Assembly (NCBI GenBank): GCA_900759225.1
Contig: CAAEUM010000121.1
Coordinates: 1 to 6,767, forward strand
Length of the DNA stretch: 6,767 nucleotides
Source of the DNA: Lachnospiraceae bacterium
Lineage (GTDB): Bacteria > Bacillota > Clostridia > Lachnospirales > Lachnospiraceae
Reading direction: 5' to 3'
In this document: positions 6,449 to 6,767 of the stretch, in pieces
How positions within the stretch are numbered: the first letter of the stretch is position 1
Layout of the letters: every line of letters begins with the position of its first letter
The notes under the pieces: model-generated
Databases searched by the model: none
Told to the model about the DNA's origin: nothing
The model's input: only the letters and a program-made list of their open reading frames with translations
Made by a program: the position numbers and the translations under genes

Positions 6449-6463
6449 CTACTTTTAAGCGCT

Positions 6464-6499
6464 TTCAAAAACAAAAAAGAACCATCCAAAGATGATTCT
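6464..6499 (-). terminator. Intrinsic terminator of the tRNA operon
   Basis: On the minus strand AGAATCATC (6491-6499) pairs with GATGGTTCT (6478-6486) over nine positions, with one G-U pair and a four-base TTTG loop. TTTTTTGTTTTTG follows directly. It starts 7 bases after the tRNA-Cys 3' end. This is a textbook factor-independent terminator. Confidence 0.87.
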
Positions 6500-6505
6500 C
6501 AATAG

Positions 6506-6576
6506 AGGCGACAACCGGAATCGAACCGGTGATAAGGGTGTTGCAGACCCGTGCCTTACCGCTTGGCTATGTCGCC
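6506..6576 (-). tRNA. tRNA-Cys (GCA anticodon)
   Basis: A 71-base gene with acceptor stem GGCGACA/TGTCGCC, a U discriminator as usual for tRNA-Cys, anticodon loop CTGCAAC with GCA, and T arm ACCGG-TTCGATT-CCGGT. CCA is not encoded (TCTATT follows), so it must be added after transcription. The outermost anticodon-stem position appears to be a C-U mismatch (27-43), while the other four pairs are good. It is the last gene of the tRNA-Asn, tRNA-Glu, tRNA-Cys set and is followed closely by the terminator. Confidence 0.97.
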
Positions 6577-6588
6577 ATATATAATTAA

Positions 6589-6660
6589 TGACCCCAAGGG
6601 GATTCGGACCCCTGTTACCGCCGTGAAAGGGCGATGTCTTAACCGCTTGACCATGGGGCC
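6589..6660 (-). tRNA. tRNA-Glu (TTC anticodon)
   Basis: A 72-base gene with acceptor stem GGCCCCA/TGGGGTC (one G-U pair), D arm TGGTCAAGCGGTTAAGACA, anticodon stem-loop CGCCC-TTTCACG-GCG with TTC, and T arm AGGGG-TCCGAAT-CCCCT. The T loop starts TCC where TTC is usual. The discriminator is A and no CCA is encoded. It lies 12 bases upstream of tRNA-Cys and 33 bases downstream of tRNA-Asn. Confidence 0.97.
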
Positions 6661-6693
6661 AGATTACTTGTGTCCGCTGACGCTTTCACAAAA

Positions 6694-6766
6694 CTCCCCG
6701 AGTAGGACTTGAACCTACGACAGCGCGGTTAACAGCCGCGTGCTCTACCGACTGAGCTATCGAGGA
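6694..6766 (-). tRNA. tRNA-Asn (GTT anticodon)
   Basis: A complete 73-base gene ending one base inside the right edge. Acceptor stem TCCTCGA/TCGGGGA has one U-G pair, the D arm is GCTCAGTCGGTAGAGC, the anticodon stem-loop CGCGG-CTGTTAA-CCGCG carries GTT, the T arm is GTAGG-TTCAAGT-CCTAC, and the discriminator is G. CCA is not encoded. Its promoter, and possibly further upstream tRNA genes, lie beyond the window. Confidence 0.97.
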
Positions 6767-6767
6767 A

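Noticed and set aside
6506..6766. tRNA cluster as an integration site with flanking element
   Set aside because: No integrase gene and no repeat of a tRNA 3' end was found elsewhere in the window.

Overview
The window looks like chromosomal DNA of a low-to-moderate GC Firmicute, most likely class Clostridia (Lachnospiraceae-like). The signs are strong AGGAGG-type ribosome binding sites, one TTG start, tRNA genes without an encoded CCA end, and an alcohol dehydrogenase that closely resembles, from memory, the Clostridium kluyveri 4-hydroxybutyrate dehydrogenase. No mobile element, CRISPR array or prophage gene is visible.

Layout from left to right. (1) Bases 1-452, minus strand: the N-terminal part of an AAA-type ATPase of the DUF4143-associated kind, cut by the window edge, with its own promoter at 506-534. 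(2) Bases 453-704: a 252-base AT-rich gap holding that promoter, three ATCACA copies and at most a weak terminator. (3) Bases 705-1670, minus: a KapD-like DEDDh 3'-5' exonuclease with a Cys/His C-terminal extension. (4) Bases 1856-5268, minus: a three-gene operon transcribed in the order UroD-family methyltransferase-like protein, YkvI-like membrane transporter, 4-hydroxybutyrate-dehydrogenase-type iron alcohol dehydrogenase. Gaps are 36-38 bases and a hairpin follows the last gene. (5) Bases 5269-5440: a compact divergent promoter region. (6) Bases 5441-6370, plus: a LysR-type regulator with a TTG start, reading away from the operon. (7) Bases 6371-6505: back-to-back terminator hairpins. (8) Bases 6506-6766, minus: tRNA-Asn, tRNA-Glu and tRNA-Cys, transcribed in that order.

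The most interesting unit is the LysR regulator plus the three-gene operon. The arrangement suggests an inducible pathway: a LysR regulator senses a small molecule, a transporter moves it, a zinc-type (HxC...C) UroD-family protein acts on it, probably as a methyltransferase, and an iron alcohol dehydrogenase handles an alcohol/aldehyde step such as 4-hydroxybutyrate/succinate semialdehyde. The substrate cannot be read from the sequence. No corrinoid-binding protein, the usual partner of such methyltransferases, is encoded in the window. The rest of the window is ordinary housekeeping or widely distributed accessory content.
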